Shown: in pieces, positions 54,501 to 63,806 of the stretch
Position numbering within the stretch: position 1 is the first letter of the stretch
How the letters are laid out: every line of letters begins with the position of its first letter
Assembly (NCBI RefSeq): GCF_023650955.1
Contig: NZ_CP098039.1
Coordinates: 682,001 to 746,000, forward strand
Direction: 5' to 3'
DNA length: 64,000 bases
Origin: Thermosynechococcus sp. HN-54
GTDB lineage: Bacteria; Cyanobacteriota; Cyanobacteriia; Thermosynechococcales; Thermosynechococcaceae
Made by a program: the position numbers and the translations under genes
The notes under the pieces: model-generated
What the model was told of the DNA's origin: nothing
What the model saw: only the letters and a program-made list of their open reading frames with translations
Databases searched by the model: none

Positions 54501-55026
54501 CCTGTTAGCGAGTACTGGGTCTGCGGGCACCATTGAGGTTTGGGATGTTGCGGGCGATCGCCTTGCCTATCGCTTGAATCCAGATGCAGGATGGCTGACT
54601 AGCCTTGAATTTAGTGCCAATGGTCAATTCCTTGCGGCGGCTGGCGAAAGCGGCTCAGTCTATTTGTGGTCAATTCACGGCAAAAGTGCCCCCGGCAACC
54701 CCCGTGTCTTCCGTGCTCACCAGCGCAGTATTGTCAGTCTGAGTCTTAGTCCGGATGGTGAAATGATTGCCACCGCTTCCCCCGATCGCAGTGTGCGGGT
54801 TTGGAACCAAAGGGGTCAGCTCATCACCCTGATTGATCGCATGTCTGCCATTCCCTACAGCGTTGATGTGAGTGGCCAAGACAAGCTTTATGTAGCGATC
54901 GGTACCGAGGACGATGAGGTCTTAATTAGCCCGCTGGCTAACCTAGAGCAATTGCTGACAGGCGCCTGTGACTGGCTCAAGGACTATCGTCAACAAAATC
55001 CCAGCGTTGCTCAGGCGTGCCCCTAA
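51535..55026 (+). CDS. AAA-like NTPase / WD40-repeat protein
   Basis: 1163 residues. The N-terminal AAA-like (AAA_35, STAND-related) NTPase covers about 5-380: Walker A NSRQMGKSS at 43-51, Walker B VIFIDEIDSLL. A hydrophobic helix (about 463-483) may anchor it to membrane. Thirteen or so WD40 blades form one or two propellers (about 560-1140; repeated LRLWNAKG, LRLWQPTG, VKHWQRDG, VRVWNQRG). Cyanobacteria carry several such proteins; some STAND/WD40 proteins act as sensors. It follows the RodZ-like gene by 9 nt and is probably cotranscribed. The stop interlocks with ycf54. Confidence 0.85.
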   Translation: MDAATTYQVGGSLPTTSAVYVRRQADADLLAALTAGEFCYILNSRQMGKSSLRVQVTQQLMTMGYRCAALDITKIGSQNIQPEQWYASFVGALIQGFQLTDVVSLRSWWRDRQLVSPIQRLSEFVEEVLLAHTREPLVIFIDEIDSLLSLPFSTDDFFAWIRACYNQRADCPDYQRLTFALFGVATPDQLIQDKQRTPFNIGCAIDLQGFTLAEATPLLKGIAHLSDSPDQLLAEILNWTGGQPFLTQKLCRLLQHHGSFMPASTLSQQLAQFVQEHLLQDWERQDEPEHLKTIRNRLLADEQRIGRLLGLYQRVLETGGIPLDGSSEQRALALTGLVCQRQGKLQVFNPIYAHIFDAAWVEQQLAQLRPYSEEFQAWLRSGGRDSSRLLRGQALEEALLWASGKSLSDLDYQYLSASQEANQKAIQDTLFLERQEKEAISAANRILEAARRKASRLTQRALMALGIVSVISLGVAAILAKTHADLQASQESLALEQTSNDLLEQFQSQELPALLAGIQAGRDLKRLVGDRPLSQYPTTRPLFVLNFFLDHIQARNQWQTQNTPLIAAFLGRNDQQLSISESGLVEFWRVNGERLNAQSLDIGNVKLARISVAGDRVGLLNDKGEISLWRVEPQKLVLEWRLPALPINNFRFSPEGQELAATTTTGEILRWSIEGELLATIPTPSQTINSLSYAIRGDRLATADEDGWIRVWSRQGARLAAWQVQADVPIPQTSLTYLSNGQLATVGKDGTLRLWNAKGQQINQWRVSAAPVYFVGTSPVGYRLLTLSTDNTLRLWQPTGELIAELRGHERLINTVSFNATGSVLLSSDRGGQMTLWYLDHHRTEQWLAHQDSIWTLALDPQAATLVSGGKDGRVKHWQRDGTLLATTPVLDPEGINQVLFSPSGQQVAIATKGGKLVIWNLGDRSQQTWQLASEAPLYTVAMDPQQRYLAAGDEKGTIYLIDLQQPQNIQKHKSEGEIWSLSFHPKLPLLASTGSAGTIEVWDVAGDRLAYRLNPDAGWLTSLEFSANGQFLAAAGESGSVYLWSIHGKSAPGNPRVFRAHQRSIVSLSLSPDGEMIATASPDRSVRVWNQRGQLITLIDRMSAIPYSVDVSGQDKLYVAIGTEDDEVLISPLANLEQLLTGACDWLKDYRQQNPSVAQACP

Positions 55027-55343
55027 ACACTTGCGAGGGAAGCGAGGGGGTTAGGCACTTCCTCACTGGTGAATTGTCCCATCAGCACATACTCTAAGCG
55101 CAATTTCAGCCACTGGATAAACTGCTGATTGGTGGAAATAATAGCTGCGGCGGGCTGCGGACAACGCGCCTTCTGTTCAGCAAACTGGGGCTGCTCTAGA
55201 AAGGCTGGTTCTGGCACTAGCCAAAAATCAATCTCTTTGCCTTGCTCCCGATAGTGACGCTGTCGCTCGCGAAACACTTCTTCAAGGGGTTCTTCCTCAG
55301 TCAAAAACTTTTTGCTTGCGAGAATGTAATAGTACGTCGCCAT
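55023..55343 (-). CDS. ycf54: Ycf54, Mg-protoporphyrin ester cyclase accessory protein
   Basis: 106 residues with the family pattern MATYYYILASKKFL, EIDFWLVPEPAFLE, CPQPAAAIIST and WLKLRLEYVL. Ycf54 is needed for the oxygen-dependent cyclase that forms protochlorophyllide. The cyclase gene itself is not here. Convergent with the AAA/WD40 gene, sharing 4 nt at the stops. Confidence 0.93.
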   Translation of the reverse strand: MATYYYILASKKFLTEEEPLEEVFRERQRHYREQGKEIDFWLVPEPAFLEQPQFAEQKARCPQPAAAIISTNQQFIQWLKLRLEYVLMGQFTSEEVPNPLASLASV

Positions 55344-55475
55344 AGGGATCTATGCAAAACCACAACATATTCTATACAGATTTCAGCTTACCATAGGGGG
55401 AACCCCTGCCTCCATAACGCTCTAGTTCTGAAGTTTTCTGAAGTTTCTGGTGGGAGCGATCGCTCTTCCTAGCCC

Positions 55476-56381
55476 ATGCACCGCGACTCCCTCTTTTACC
55501 AACTGTTTGCCCAGCTACCTCAGACCCTCTTTGACCTCTTGGGCATACAGACTCCTCAAGGGTATCGTTTTGACTCAGTCGAGTTGAAGCAAACCGCTTT
55601 TCGCATTGACGGCGTCTTTCTCCCCCCTGACCCCTCAGGAACGGTCTATTTCTGTGAAGTGCAGTTTCAACGGGACACGACCTTCTACGAACGTTTCTTT
55701 GCTGAAATCTTTCTCTACTTGCGTCTGTACCGCCAGACCTTCTCTGATTGGCAAGCCGTGGTCATTTATCCCGATCGCCAAGCAGAACAAGAGTGTTTTG
55801 AGCCGTATCAATTGTTAGTGAATAGCGATCGCCTGCGTCGAGTCTATTTGAATGAACTGGGATCACTTGAAGGGTTGCCATTCAGCCTAGCCCTGATGCA
55901 GCTCACAGTATTATCCGAAGCAGAAATGCCAACAGCAGCGCGGATGCTGGCAGAGCGCACTCGCATAGAGGCAGTTCCAAGGCCAGAAGTCATAATGGAG
56001 TTGATCACAACCATTGTCCTGTACAAGTTCACCAAGCTGAGTCGGGAGGAGGTGCTGCGGATGCTGGGGTTCACCACAGAAGAGCTGAAGCGGACGCGAT
56101 TTTATCAAGAGGTTTATGCTGAGGCACAAGAGGAAGGGTTACAACAGGGATTACAGCAGGGGCTACAGCAGGGGCTACAGCAAGGGCTACAACAGGGATT
56201 GCAACAGGGAGAGGTACTTGTTGTCTTGAGGCAGTTAAGACGGCGGTTTGGCGATTTACCGGCTGACCTTGAAGAACGCATTCGTCAGCTTTCTCCTCAT
56301 CAAGTCGAAGCTCTCGCAGAAGCACTCCTAGACTTTACTGACCTAGGGGAAGTGTCTGATTGGCTCGATCGCTCCGCCTAG
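55476..56381 (+). CDS. Rpn/PD-(D/E)XK nuclease-like protein with GLQQ repeats
   Basis: 301 residues. The N-terminal region (about 1-160; FRIDGVFLPP, YFCEVQFQRD) has the D...ExQ pattern of Rpn recombination-promoting nucleases (DUF2887-like). Residues 221-244 are six perfect GLQQ repeats. The C-terminal tail (about 250-298; LRQLRRRFGDLPADLEERI, LTDLGEVSDWLDR-like) resembles DUF4351. Many cyanobacteria carry multiple copies of this family. It begins with a poor ribosome site, and the GC profile does not stand out. Confidence 0.82.
   Translation: MHRDSLFYQLFAQLPQTLFDLLGIQTPQGYRFDSVELKQTAFRIDGVFLPPDPSGTVYFCEVQFQRDTTFYERFFAEIFLYLRLYRQTFSDWQAVVIYPDRQAEQECFEPYQLLVNSDRLRRVYLNELGSLEGLPFSLALMQLTVLSEAEMPTAARMLAERTRIEAVPRPEVIMELITTIVLYKFTKLSREEVLRMLGFTTEELKRTRFYQEVYAEAQEEGLQQGLQQGLQQGLQQGLQQGLQQGEVLVVLRQLRRRFGDLPADLEERIRQLSPHQVEALAEALLDFTDLGEVSDWLDRSA
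56136..56207 (+). repeat. In-frame 12-nt tandem repeat (GLQQ x 6)
   Basis: Six successive 12-nt units, each encoding GLQQ, with only synonymous changes (ggg/gga, tta/cta/ttg, caa/cag). Copy-number change by slippage would keep the frame and only lengthen or shorten the linker. Confidence 0.9.
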
Positions 56382-56498
56382 AATATAGTGCCTTGATTGC
56401 TGTTCGAGGGGGATAACATACCCTAGCCGCAAGCGGGGTAACATCCACTGTTAAAATTTGTGATGGGTTATTCATACGTGCAGCATTTTTGCCCTTAG

Positions 56499-57248
<750 letters not shown>

Positions 57249-57261
57249 GCGCCTTGGAGTA

Positions 57262-60003
57262 GTGCAGCAACCCATGACCGACGCGATTACCCTCCCCAGT
57301 CAATACGATCCCAAGCAAACCGAGGCCAAGTGGCAACAGCTTTGGGAACGAAGGGGTGTCTTTCATGCCGACCCCAACCATCCCGGCAAACCCTATTGCA
57401 TTGTCATTCCCCCTCCCAATGTCACCGGTAGTTTGCACATGGGGCACGCCTTTGAGCACGCCCTGATTGATGTGCTGATTCGCTATCACCGCATGATTGG
57501 CCGCAACGTTCTCTGGCTACCGGGGACAGACCATGCCAGTATTGCCGTCAGCACAATTTTGGATCAACAGTTGCAGGCGGAAGGCACCAACCGCTTTGCC
57601 TTGGGACGCGAGGCCTATCTGCAGCGGGCTTGGGCGTGGAAAGCGTCCTCCGGCAATACCATCGTCAGCCAAATTCGTCGCTTGGGACTGTCGGTAGATT
57701 GGTCGCGGGAACGCTTCACCATGGATGAGGGGCTATCGCGGGCGGTGCTGACCGCTTTTAATCGCCTCTATGAAGCGGGACTGATCTATCGCGGTAAGTA
57801 TTTGGTGAACTGGTGTCCCGCCAGTCAATCGGCGGTCTCGGATTTGGAGGTGGAAAACCGTGAGGTGCAGGGGCATCTTTGGCATTTGCGCTATCCCCTG
57901 ACAGATGGGTCGGGTTATCTGGAGGTGGCTACAACTCGCCCAGAAACCATGTTGGGGGATACAGCGGTGGCGGTTCACCCGCAGGACGATCGCTATCGCC
58001 ATTTGATTGGCAAAACGCTGCGCCTTCCCCTGATGAATCGAGAGATTCCGATTATTGCTGATCCCCTCGTCGATCCCACCTTTGGCACCGGCTGCGTCAA
58101 GGTCACCCCCGCCCATGATCCCAATGATTTTGTCATGGGGCAGCGCCATCACCTACCGATGATTCACCTGATGAATAAGGATGGCACGCTCAATGAGAAT
58201 GCTGGGGAGTTTGCCGGTCTGGATCGCTTTGTGGCGCGTAAACAGGTGGTGGCTCGCTTAGAGGCGGAGGGCTTTTTGGTGCGGGTGGAAGATTACAAGC
58301 ACACGGTTCCCTATAGCGATCGCGGCAAAGTGCCCATTGAACCACTCCTGTCCACCCAATGGTTTGTGAAAATTCGTCCCCTAGCGGATGCCACCCTCAA
58401 AGCCTTAGATAAAAAGCATTCCCCTCGCTTTATCCCCGATCGCTGGGCAAAGGTCTATCGCGATTGGCTCGTGAACTTGCGGGATTGGTGCATTTCACGG
58501 CAACTCTGGTGGGGGCATCAAATTCCCGCTTGGTACGTGGTCAGTGAAACCAATGGCGAAGTGCGCGATGACACGCCCTTTGTCGTGGCCATGGATGCGG
58601 CGGCTGCCCGCGCCAAGGCGATCGCCCAATTTGGCGAGGATATTGAACTCCAGCAGGATCAAGATGTCCTCGATACGTGGTTTTCCTCTGGCTTGTGGCC
58701 CTTTTCCACCTTGGGCTGGCCCGATGAGACGGCGGACTACCGTTGCTACTACCCAACCACCACCCTTGTTACTGGCTTTGACATCATCTTTTTCTGGGTG
58801 GCGCGGATGACCATGATGGGGCAGTACTTCACCGGTAAAATCCCCTTCCGCGATGTCTATATCCACGGCTTGGTGCGGGACGAAAACAACAAAAAAATGT
58901 CTAAGTCGGCCAATAATGGCATTGACCCGCTGGTTTTAATTGAGAAGTACGGCACGGATGCCCTGCGCTATAGCTTGGTCAAGGAAGTCGTGGGGGCAGG
59001 CCAAGATATTCGCCTAGAGTACAACCGTAAAACCGATGAATCAGCAACTGTCGAGGCGGCTCGCAACTTTGCCAATAAACTTTGGAATGCCTCCCGTTTT
59101 GTGCTGCTCAATCTAGAGGGACAAACCCCCGCCCAGTTGGGAACACCGCAGCGACGGGACTTGGCAACGAGCGATCGCTGGATTCTCAGTCGCTACCACA
59201 CGGCTATTCAAACCACCCGCGAACGCATTGAAAGCTATGGCCTTGGGGAGGCAGCCAAGGGACTCTACGAATTCATCTGGGGGGATTTTTGCGACTGGTA
59301 CATTGAACTGGTGAAGCCCCGTTTGCAAGGGGAAAACGCCAAAGCCAAGCGCACAGCGCAACAGGTACTTGCCATGGTTCTTGATGGCACCCTGAAGCTG
59401 CTGCATCCTTTTATGCCCCATATCACCGAGGAGATTTGGCACACGCTGCATCAGGTGGGAGAGAACGAGGTTCTGGCGGTACACCCCTACCCGAAAGTGA
59501 ATCGCCGCGCCATTGATCCAGATCTTGAGGCTGAATTTAGCCTTGTGATTGAAACCATCCGTACCCTTCGCAATCTGCGGGCAGAGGCGGGCATTAAACC
59601 AGGACTGTATATTGCCGCCCTGATTGAGGCCAGTGCGGAAGAAGCGCCGATCTTTGAAGCCGCAGCGGCTGATATTCGACATTTGGCTCGCTTGGAAGCT
59701 CTGACCATTGGCAGCGGACTGCCAATTCCGCAGCAGGTGTTTAGCGGTGTCGTTGGCCAGAGTGAGGTGCTCATTCCCCTAGCGGGAGTTGTGGATGTCG
59801 AGGCCTTGGTGGCCAAACTCCAGAAAGAGGGCGATCGCCTGACGAAGGACATTCAATCTTTAACCGCTCGCCTCAACAACCCCAACTTTGTCAACAAAGC
59901 CCAACCCGATGTGGTGGCCACTGCCCAAGCCCAACTTGCCGCTGCTCAGCAGCAACTGACGATTATTGAACGCCGACTCCAGTCCCTGACGGCCCATGCC
60001 TAA
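57262..60003 (+). CDS. valS: Valyl-tRNA synthetase
   Basis: Class I aminoacyl-tRNA synthetase, 913 residues. The HIGH-type motif appears as HMGHA in [11 protein letters not shown], and KMSKS as KKMSKSANN. The tRNA-binding coiled-coil C-terminal arm is present. A GTG start at 57262 or ATG at 57274 ([14 protein letters not shown]) are both possible; the GGAG at 57256-57259 fits neither spacing well. The last codons overlap the start of the small L7/L12-like ORF (ATGCCTAA). Confidence 0.96.
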   Translation: MQQPMTDAITLPSQYDPKQTEAKWQQLWERRGVFHADPNHPGKPYCIVIPPPNVTGSLHMGHAFEHALIDVLIRYHRMIGRNVLWLPGTDHASIAVSTILDQQLQAEGTNRFALGREAYLQRAWAWKASSGNTIVSQIRRLGLSVDWSRERFTMDEGLSRAVLTAFNRLYEAGLIYRGKYLVNWCPASQSAVSDLEVENREVQGHLWHLRYPLTDGSGYLEVATTRPETMLGDTAVAVHPQDDRYRHLIGKTLRLPLMNREIPIIADPLVDPTFGTGCVKVTPAHDPNDFVMGQRHHLPMIHLMNKDGTLNENAGEFAGLDRFVARKQVVARLEAEGFLVRVEDYKHTVPYSDRGKVPIEPLLSTQWFVKIRPLADATLKALDKKHSPRFIPDRWAKVYRDWLVNLRDWCISRQLWWGHQIPAWYVVSETNGEVRDDTPFVVAMDAAAARAKAIAQFGEDIELQQDQDVLDTWFSSGLWPFSTLGWPDETADYRCYYPTTTLVTGFDIIFFWVARMTMMGQYFTGKIPFRDVYIHGLVRDENNKKMSKSANNGIDPLVLIEKYGTDALRYSLVKEVVGAGQDIRLEYNRKTDESATVEAARNFANKLWNASRFVLLNLEGQTPAQLGTPQRRDLATSDRWILSRYHTAIQTTRERIESYGLGEAAKGLYEFIWGDFCDWYIELVKPRLQGENAKAKRTAQQVLAMVLDGTLKLLHPFMPHITEEIWHTLHQVGENEVLAVHPYPKVNRRAIDPDLEAEFSLVIETIRTLRNLRAEAGIKPGLYIAALIEASAEEAPIFEAAAADIRHLARLEALTIGSGLPIPQQVFSGVVGQSEVLIPLAGVVDVEALVAKLQKEGDRLTKDIQSLTARLNNPNFVNKAQPDVVATAQAQLAAAQQQLTIIERRLQSLTAHA

Positions 60004-60166
60004 CCCCAGCCCTGATGAGCCGCCCAAGATCATTATTCCCACTGCCGCCATGATGGCCGTTGAGGCGGGGCGACTGATTGAGGCGATTAAAATCACCCAA
60101 GCGCGGTTAGGGGTGGACTTAAAAACAGCACAGCAAGCTGTTGAGACCTATTTGCGCGATCGCTAG
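59996..60166 (+). CDS. 56-residue ribosomal L7/L12 C-terminal-like protein
   Basis: ATG 59996 overlaps the valS stop by 8 nt, and TAG is at 60164-60166. Sequence features: [15 protein letters not shown], then a helical [20 protein letters not shown] followed by [14 protein letters not shown]. The segment resembles the alpha-beta helices of the L7/L12 C-terminal domain (IKAVREATGLGLKEAK-type) that binds translation factors. Function is unknown; coupling to valS suggests a translation-related role (inference). Confidence 0.6.
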   Translation: MPNPSPDEPPKIIIPTAAMMAVEAGRLIEAIKITQARLGVDLKTAQQAVETYLRDR

Positions 60167-60212
60167 CTTTTGACTCAGTACACTCCGTACACTTCCCGAC
60201 AATAGAGTTGCC

Positions 60213-60244
60213 AAATAAAAAATAGGGGGGTGCTTTCCCCCCTT
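60213..60244 (-). terminator. Rho-independent terminator of the rbc operon
   Basis: On the minus strand, GGGGGG (60242-60237), a 6-nt loop and CCCCCC (60230-60225) are followed by TATTTTTTATTT. The stem is pure G:C, and the T-rich tract is directly adjacent. It lies 40 nt past the rbcS stop. Confidence 0.85.
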
Positions 60245-60283
60245 GAGTTCAATTCAGCCGCATGAATTGACGGTGTCTAGCGC

Positions 60284-60640
60284 TTAGTAGCGATAGCCGC
60301 TATAGCCGCTGTTGGCCTGATTGGGCTTGTAAACAATAAAACTCATCACTTGGCACTGCTTAATATTGTCAAAGGCAACAACCCGAATGAAGCAGTTGGG
60401 ATATTCCGAGCGGCACTGCTGCACTTCGTTGAGCACCTCTTGGGCATTGGTGCAGTTAAACAGGGGCAGCTTCCACATCGTCCAGTAACGAATTTCAGCA
60501 TCAGAGCTTTCATTGAACTCCACACAGGGGTGGTAGCCCTGATCAATCGCGTACTGGATTTGGCGAGCAATTTGGGCGTCACTGAGGGGAGGCAGGTAGG
60601 AGAAGGTTTCGTAACGACGCTCTTTAGGCAGTGTTTTCAT
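60284..60640 (-). CDS. rbcS: Rubisco small subunit
   Basis: Small subunit of form IB Rubisco, 118 residues. [21 protein letters not shown] is shortened here to the typical start [24 protein letters not shown] is also characteristic. No CcmM-like SSUL or transit peptide. AGGAACC lies 6-12 nt ahead of ATG 60640. It is 30 nt downstream of rbcX and ends the operon. Confidence 0.98.
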   Translation of the reverse strand: MKTLPKERRYETFSYLPPLSDAQIARQIQYAIDQGYHPCVEFNESSDAEIRYWTMWKLPLFNCTNAQEVLNEVQQCRSEYPNCFIRVVAFDNIKQCQVMSFIVYKPNQANSGYSGYRY

Positions 60641-60670
60641 AGGTTCCTCAATTGGTTCACAGTCAACAAA

Positions 60671-61051
60671 TTATTCAGGGGTTTCTGGGTTGCTGCCCTC
60701 AACGTTGACTTCCGACACTTGGGTCATCCGCTCCAGTTGTTGACAGCGTTGTTGCAAGTTGGCCTGCTGGATGCCCGCACGCAGCATTTCCGGTAGGTAG
60801 TCCGCCACCATTTCCGCGAGATGTTCGCGTACTGTGAGAATGCGAAAACCGAGATCGGGCTGTTCGCGAAAGAGGGCTTCCAAGTAGCGTTCACCATCTT
60901 GGACACTTTCTTGACTCGTGAACTGGTGTAGCCAGAGCGATCGCGGTGGATCGGTTTCGGCTAGTTGCCCAATCACGGTTCGCACGGCCTGATAGGTCAG
61001 ATAACTCATCAGGGTTTTGGTGGTTTGCTTCGCAATGTGCTTGACATCCAT
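60671..61051 (-). CDS. rbcX: Rubisco assembly chaperone RbcX
   Basis: 126 residues. RbcX is a homodimeric chaperone that binds the C-terminal tail of RbcL to assemble the L8 core. It has the N-terminal MDVKHIAKQTTKTLMSYLTY and the helical middle (GERYLEALFREQPDLGFRI). A C-terminal acidic tail (EVNVEGSNPETPE) is present. Located between rbcL and rbcS, the usual cyanobacterial order. The gap to rbcL is 53 nt. Confidence 0.95.
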   Translation of the reverse strand: MDVKHIAKQTTKTLMSYLTYQAVRTVIGQLAETDPPRSLWLHQFTSQESVQDGERYLEALFREQPDLGFRILTVREHLAEMVADYLPEMLRAGIQQANLQQRCQQLERMTQVSEVNVEGSNPETPE

Positions 61052-61104
61052 AGACCTACGGGGAAATCGTTGCCGTAGCTCCGATTGAACCCCAACTGCA
61101 TCAC

Positions 61105-62532
61105 CTAGATCGTGTCTTGCGCTTCAAACTCGAACTTAATTTCTTTCCAGAGTTCGCAGGCCGCAGCCAGTTCTGGACTCCAGCGAGCCGCTTCGCGGAT
61201 AATGTCGCCGCCTTCGCGCATGAGGTCACGACCTTCGTTCCGAGCTTGGATACAGGCTTCAAGAGCGACCCGGTTTGCCGTTGCCCCCGGTGCATTCCCC
61301 CAAGGGTGACCCAGTGTGCCACCACCAAATTGCAGCACGGCATCATCACCGAAGATTTCCACAAGGGCAGGCATGTGCCAGACGTGAATCCCACCGGAGG
61401 CCACGGCCATCACACCCGGCATCGAAGCCCAGTCTTGGGTGAAGTAAATGCCACGGGAGCGATCCTGCTCAATGTAGTTTTCCCGCAGCAGATCCACAAA
61501 GCCTAGGGTCACGGCTTTATCCCCTTCGAGCTTACCGACCACGGTACCGGTGTGGATGTGGTCACCGCCGGACATCCGCAAGCACTTGGCCAATACCCGG
61601 AAGTGCATCCCGTGGTTTTTCTGCCGGTCGATCACAGCGTGCATGGCGCGGTGAATGTGCAACAGCATGCCATTGTCACGGCACCATTTCGAGAGGGTGG
61701 TGTTGGCGGTGAAGCCAGCGGTGAGGAAGTCATGCATGATGATGGGCATTTCCAGTTCTTTGGCGAACTCTGCCCGTTTTAGCATTTCTTCGCAGGTGGC
61801 GGCGGTCACGTTCAGGTAGTGGCCTTTGATTTCACCGGTTTCTGCTTGGGCTTTGTGAATGGCATCAGCAACAAACAGGAAGCGATCGCGCCAGCGTTGG
61901 AAAGGCTGGGAGTTGATGTTTTCGTCATCCTTGGTGAAGTCCAGACCACCGCGCAAGCATTCGTAAACGGCACGACCATAGTTTTTCGCCGACAGACCCA
62001 GTTTCGGCTTAATGGTGCAGCCCAAGAGGGGACGACCGTATTTGTTCAATTTGTCGCGTTCCACTTGGATACCGTGGGGTGGCCCTTGGAAGGTTTTCAG
62101 GTAAGCCACAGGAATCCGCAGGTCTTCAAGGCGCAGAGCTTTGAGGGCTTTGAAACCAAACACGTTCCCCACAATGGAGGTCAGCATGTTGGTGACAGAG
62201 CCTTCTTCAAAGAGATCCAGCGGGTAGGCAATGTAGGCGATGAACTGATTGTCTTCACCCGGCAGGGGTTCGATGTCGTAGCAGCGACCTTTGTACCGCT
62301 CCAAGTCCGTCAGCAGGTCAGTCCACACGGTGGTCCATGTACCTGTCGAGGATTCTGCGGCAACGGCGGCAGCAGCTTCTTCAAAGGGCACGCCCGGCTG
62401 CGGGGTTACACGAAAGGCCGCTAGAATATCGGTATCTTTGGGGGTGTAATCAGGGGTGTAGTAGGTCAGGCGGTAGTCTTTTACCCCTGCCTGATACCCA
62501 GCTTTCTGGGATTTGGATTGCGTATAGGCCAT
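61105..62532 (-). CDS. rbcL: Rubisco large subunit
   Basis: 475 residues, form IB. The carbamylated lysine lies in [33 protein letters not shown], and [11 protein letters not shown] (loop 6) are intact. AGAGG lies 11-15 nt before the ATG. The first gene of rbcL-rbcX-rbcS, ending in the G:C-rich terminator. The 413-base upstream region should contain its promoter and RbcR-type sites. Confidence 0.99.
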   Translation of the reverse strand: MAYTQSKSQKAGYQAGVKDYRLTYYTPDYTPKDTDILAAFRVTPQPGVPFEEAAAAVAAESSTGTWTTVWTDLLTDLERYKGRCYDIEPLPGEDNQFIAYIAYPLDLFEEGSVTNMLTSIVGNVFGFKALKALRLEDLRIPVAYLKTFQGPPHGIQVERDKLNKYGRPLLGCTIKPKLGLSAKNYGRAVYECLRGGLDFTKDDENINSQPFQRWRDRFLFVADAIHKAQAETGEIKGHYLNVTAATCEEMLKRAEFAKELEMPIIMHDFLTAGFTANTTLSKWCRDNGMLLHIHRAMHAVIDRQKNHGMHFRVLAKCLRMSGGDHIHTGTVVGKLEGDKAVTLGFVDLLRENYIEQDRSRGIYFTQDWASMPGVMAVASGGIHVWHMPALVEIFGDDAVLQFGGGTLGHPWGNAPGATANRVALEACIQARNEGRDLMREGGDIIREAARWSPELAAACELWKEIKFEFEAQDTI

Positions 62533-62945
62533 AGACGTTTTTCCTCTTTAACAGTTAGTGTGCCGAATAGAGCAATCTCTACAGGCAACCTGTGCAATGG
62601 GTAGTGTGAACGCTACGATTCCCCGAAAATGGGGCAAAGTTGAGCAATGCAAAACTCAGCGAGATGATGCAACCATCCGCAAGCCTGTGATATCGTCGTA
62701 GGTCTTATGCTTAAGCATTAGCTTAGTTGATACCCAATGCAATAACTTTTGCTTTGGAGATTCTTAATTATTCTATAGGTTTGGGTTATCAATCTTTAGA
62801 GTTGTTTATAGGTCTCTAATTAGAGGGGCATAACTATAGTCTTCTTTCTATACAAGCTGAACTGAGAATTGTCTTAAGTCAATTTAATAGTCCTCATCAC
62901 TGGCGATCGCTCTATTGTTTCTGAAAAAAAGAGGGTGGAATTTCT
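62533..62945. promoter_or_regulatory. rbc operon upstream region
   Basis: Shared between rbcL (minus) and rbgA (plus). Contains ATGCTTAAGCAT (62707-62718), a perfect 12-bp palindrome, and CTCTAATTAGAG (62814-62825), another perfect 12-bp palindrome. ATTAG-CTTAG-TTGAT (62717-62731) is one mismatch from the LysR-type RbcR motif ATTA(G/A)-N5-(C/T)TAAT. GTAG-N8-CTAC (62601-62616) is close to, but longer-spaced than, an NtcA site. No -10/-35 pair is clear enough to call. Confidence 0.5.
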
Positions 62946-63803
62946 ATGAGTCCGATCATTCAATGGTATCCTGGCCACATTGCCAAGGCAGAACGCGCCC
63001 TTAAGGAACAACTGAAACAGGTGGATGTGATCTTTGAAGTACGGGATGCGCGGATTCCCCTCGCCAGTTGCCATCCCCAGATTCGCCAGTGGGCCAGTGG
63101 CAAGCAACGCCTCTTGGTGCTCAATGGCATGGACAGGATTAGCGATCGCGATCGCCAGCAGTGGCTGACATGGTTTGAGACCCAAGGGGAAACCGTCTTT
63201 TTCACCAATGCGCAGCGGGGTGAAGGGATTCGCCGACTCCAACAGGCTGCGGTGCGGGCAGGGGCTGCTATGAATCAACGCCGTCAACAGCGGGGCATGC
63301 AAGTAAGAGCCGTGCGGGCTGTGGTTCTCGGGTTTCCCAATGTGGGCAAGTCAGCACTGATTAATCGCCTTTTGCAGCAACGGGTGGTCGAGAGTGCAGC
63401 TCGGCCGGGGGTGACGCGGCAACTGCGTTGGGTGCGCTTGTCTCCCACCTTGGAACTTTTGGATGCCCCCGGTGTCTTGCCGATGAATTTTAAGAATCAA
63501 GAGGCGGCGGTAAAACTGGCCATTTGTGATGACATTGGCCAAGCTGCCTACGATCCTTGTCGGGTGGCACCGATTCTTGTTGAGCTGATGCACCAGTTGG
63601 GACATGCCGATCGCCTCAGCGATCGCTATGGTTTAGCCGTCACTGACACGGGTGAAACCTATCTTCATGATCTCGCCACTAACCGCTACCACGGCGACTT
63701 GGAACGGGCGGCACGACAACTGTTGCAGGACTATCGCCGAGGGTACTTGGGGGCGATCGCTCTTGAGCGTCCTCCTCAGAACAGAAGCGAGAGCGTAGCA
63801 TAA
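62946..63803 (+). CDS. rbgA: Ribosome biogenesis GTPase RbgA (YlqF)
   Basis: Circularly permuted GTPase that acts in late 50S assembly. 285 residues. G4 comes first as LNGMD (NKxD variant, here NGMD), then G1 GFPNVGKSA and G3 DAPGV. The N-terminal IQWYPGHIAKAERAL fits RbgA. The C-terminal helical domain ends NRSESVA. GGTGG lies 8-12 nt ahead of the ATG, and divergent from the rbc operon. Confidence 0.93.
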   Translation: MSPIIQWYPGHIAKAERALKEQLKQVDVIFEVRDARIPLASCHPQIRQWASGKQRLLVLNGMDRISDRDRQQWLTWFETQGETVFFTNAQRGEGIRRLQQAAVRAGAAMNQRRQQRGMQVRAVRAVVLGFPNVGKSALINRLLQQRVVESAARPGVTRQLRWVRLSPTLELLDAPGVLPMNFKNQEAAVKLAICDDIGQAAYDPCRVAPILVELMHQLGHADRLSDRYGLAVTDTGETYLHDLATNRYHGDLERAARQLLQDYRRGYLGAIALERPPQNRSESVA

Positions 63804-63806
63804 TTT

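Noticed and set aside
56136-56207. CRISPR-like array
   Set aside because: Units of 12 nt without spacers, in frame inside a gene.
61819-62424. 201-codon plus-strand ORF opposite rbcL
   Set aside because: Antisense shadow of rbcL; no supporting signals.
62601-62616. NtcA site in the rbc leader
   Set aside because: The spacing is GTA-N10-TAC, not N8, and it lies near the start codon without a positioned -10 element.
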